Positions 13,661 through 14,364 of a stretch of 14,364 nucleotides of DNA are shown here, one piece after another. Under the pieces are notes generated by a model that saw nothing but the letters and a program-made list of their open reading frames with translations, was not told the DNA's origin and made no database searches. A program made the position numbers and the translations under genes. Where the stretch lies: assembly GCA_946480125.1 (NCBI GenBank), contig CAMLIY010000059.1, forward strand, positions 1 to 14,364. The letters run 5' to 3'. Each line of letters opens with the position of its first letter. The stretch's first letter is position 1. Source of the stretch: an uncultured Asticcacaulis sp. (GTDB taxonomy: Bacteria > Pseudomonadota > Alphaproteobacteria > Caulobacterales > Caulobacteraceae).

Positions 13661-14364
13661 ATGTTGAACAATTCGGTGAACACCAACGTGGGCGCAATGA
13701 TTGCGCTGCAAAACCTGAACAAGACGAATTCCGATTTGTCCACCACTCAGAACCGCATCAATACCGGTTTGAAAGTGGCCTCAGCCAAGGATGACGGCGC
13801 GACCTTCGCGATCGCGCAAAGTCAACGGTCCACCGTTGCGTCCCTGGATGCGGTAAAAGATTCGCTGAACCGGGCAACCTCCTCTGTGGATGTCGCCATG
13901 TCGGCCGGCGAAAGCATTTCGGATATGCTCACCCAGATGAAGGAGAAGGCGCTCGCAGCTTCCGACACGTCGCTGGACACCACCAGCCGGGAGGCCCTGA
14001 ATACGGATTTCGAAGCCTTGCGTGACCAGATCACCAAGACCATGTCGAACGCCAAATTCAACGGCATCAACCTGCTTGATGGATCCTTGCCGGGCCTTGA
14101 AGCCCTGGCTAATGCTGACGGCGATTCACGGCTGACCGTTGCCGGGCAAGATCTGAGCCTCGGCGGCACCATCGTGACTCTGGGTACGGCCGCTTCGTTC
14201 GCAACCTCCTCTTCAGCTGGCGCCCTGCTGTCGACCATTGATGACTCGATCAATAATGTCTCGGCGGCTCTGGCGAAACTGGGTACGTCTTCCAAGGCTT
14301 TGGAGGCGCACATGACCTTCATTGGTAATCTGCAAGACTCGGTTACGGCAGGTATCGGCAACCT
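13661..14364 (+). CDS. Flagellin, Caulobacter FljK type (3' partial)
   Basis: The open frame runs off the right edge after 234 complete codons. The N-terminal D0/D1 region is typical: NTNVGAMIALQNLNKTNSDL, then RINTGLKVASAKDDGA, KEKALAASDTSLDTTSREAL and AKFNGINLLDG. The short, low-complexity middle (about 145-195) and the start of the C-terminal helix (ALAKLGTSSKALEAHMTFIGNLQDS) match alphaproteobacterial flagellins of about 275 residues. About 40 C-terminal residues are therefore missing. It builds the external flagellar filament and is exported by the flagellar type III system without a cleaved signal. AAGGA lies 6 bases before the ATG. The sigma-54 promoter and leader upstream indicate late-class flagellar control. 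Caulobacterales carry several flagellin copies, and which paralogue this is cannot be told. Confidence 0.95.
   Translation, partial: MLNNSVNTNVGAMIALQNLNKTNSDLSTTQNRINTGLKVASAKDDGATFAIAQSQRSTVASLDAVKDSLNRATSSVDVAMSAGESISDMLTQMKEKALAASDTSLDTTSREALNTDFEALRDQITKTMSNAKFNGINLLDGSLPGLEALANADGDSRLTVAGQDLSLGGTIVTLGTAASFATSSSAGALLSTIDDSINNVSAALAKLGTSSKALEAHMTFIGNLQDSVTAGIGN

Noticed and set aside
13546..13746. Minus-strand frame across the flagellin promoter and start
   Set aside because: It overlaps the sigma-54 promoter and the flagellin coding start in antisense and has no protein-like features.
1..14364. Mobile elements, CRISPR arrays, tRNA or rRNA genes
   Set aside because: No direct-repeat arrays, transposase or integrase motifs, terminal inverted repeats or tRNA-like folds were seen on reading both strands.

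Overview
The window looks like chromosomal DNA of an alphaproteobacterium of the Caulobacterales, with Asticcacaulis as the best guess. Four things point there: a flagellin of the Caulobacter FljK type at the right edge behind a sigma-54 (-24/-12) promoter; a perfect CtrA-type box (TTAA-N7-TTAA); several stand-alone receiver proteins; and moderate rather than extreme GC content. No rRNA, tRNA, transposase, integrase, CRISPR array or phage gene was seen. This is core or lineage-specific chromosome, not an obvious island.

Layout. Left part (1-2821): a 5'-truncated protein with two receiver domains and no output domain; convergent to it, an FAD-linked D-2-hydroxyacid dehydrogenase; divergent from that, a Nudix hydrolase. 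Middle-left (2822-5941): an intergenic region with a perfect CtrA box, a 38-codon gene for a secreted mini-peptide, a strong rho-independent terminator, and a large hybrid histidine kinase with an extracytoplasmic helical sensor domain. Centre (6031-8343): a band-7/SPFH membrane protein and its NfeD partner in an operon, then a predicted outer-membrane beta-barrel. Centre-right (8353-9098, minus strand): a lipoprotein c-type cytochrome preceded by a 48-residue lipoprotein. Right (9368-11614): a single-domain response regulator, then a cysteine-rich four-helix copper-binding protein whose stop codon overlaps the start of a PQQ-type sugar dehydrogenase lipoprotein. Far right (11620-13212, minus strand): an orphan 86-residue protein and a serine beta-lactamase-family hydrolase. 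A 448-base regulatory region then leads into the truncated flagellin gene.

How the genes fit together. Much of the window concerns signalling (three receiver-containing proteins, one kinase) and the cell envelope (SPFH/NfeD, beta-barrel, three lipoproteins, an exported hydrolase). The clearest functional units are SPFH-NfeD, lipoprotein-cytochrome c, and the translationally coupled copper-binding protein plus quinoprotein. The most interesting items are the unannotated secreted mini-peptide between a CtrA box and a sensor kinase, the complementary loss of phosphorylation residues in the tandem receiver protein, the copper-protein/quinoprotein coupling, and the two tandem hairpins in the flagellin mRNA leader. 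No whole new defence or metabolic system is evident.
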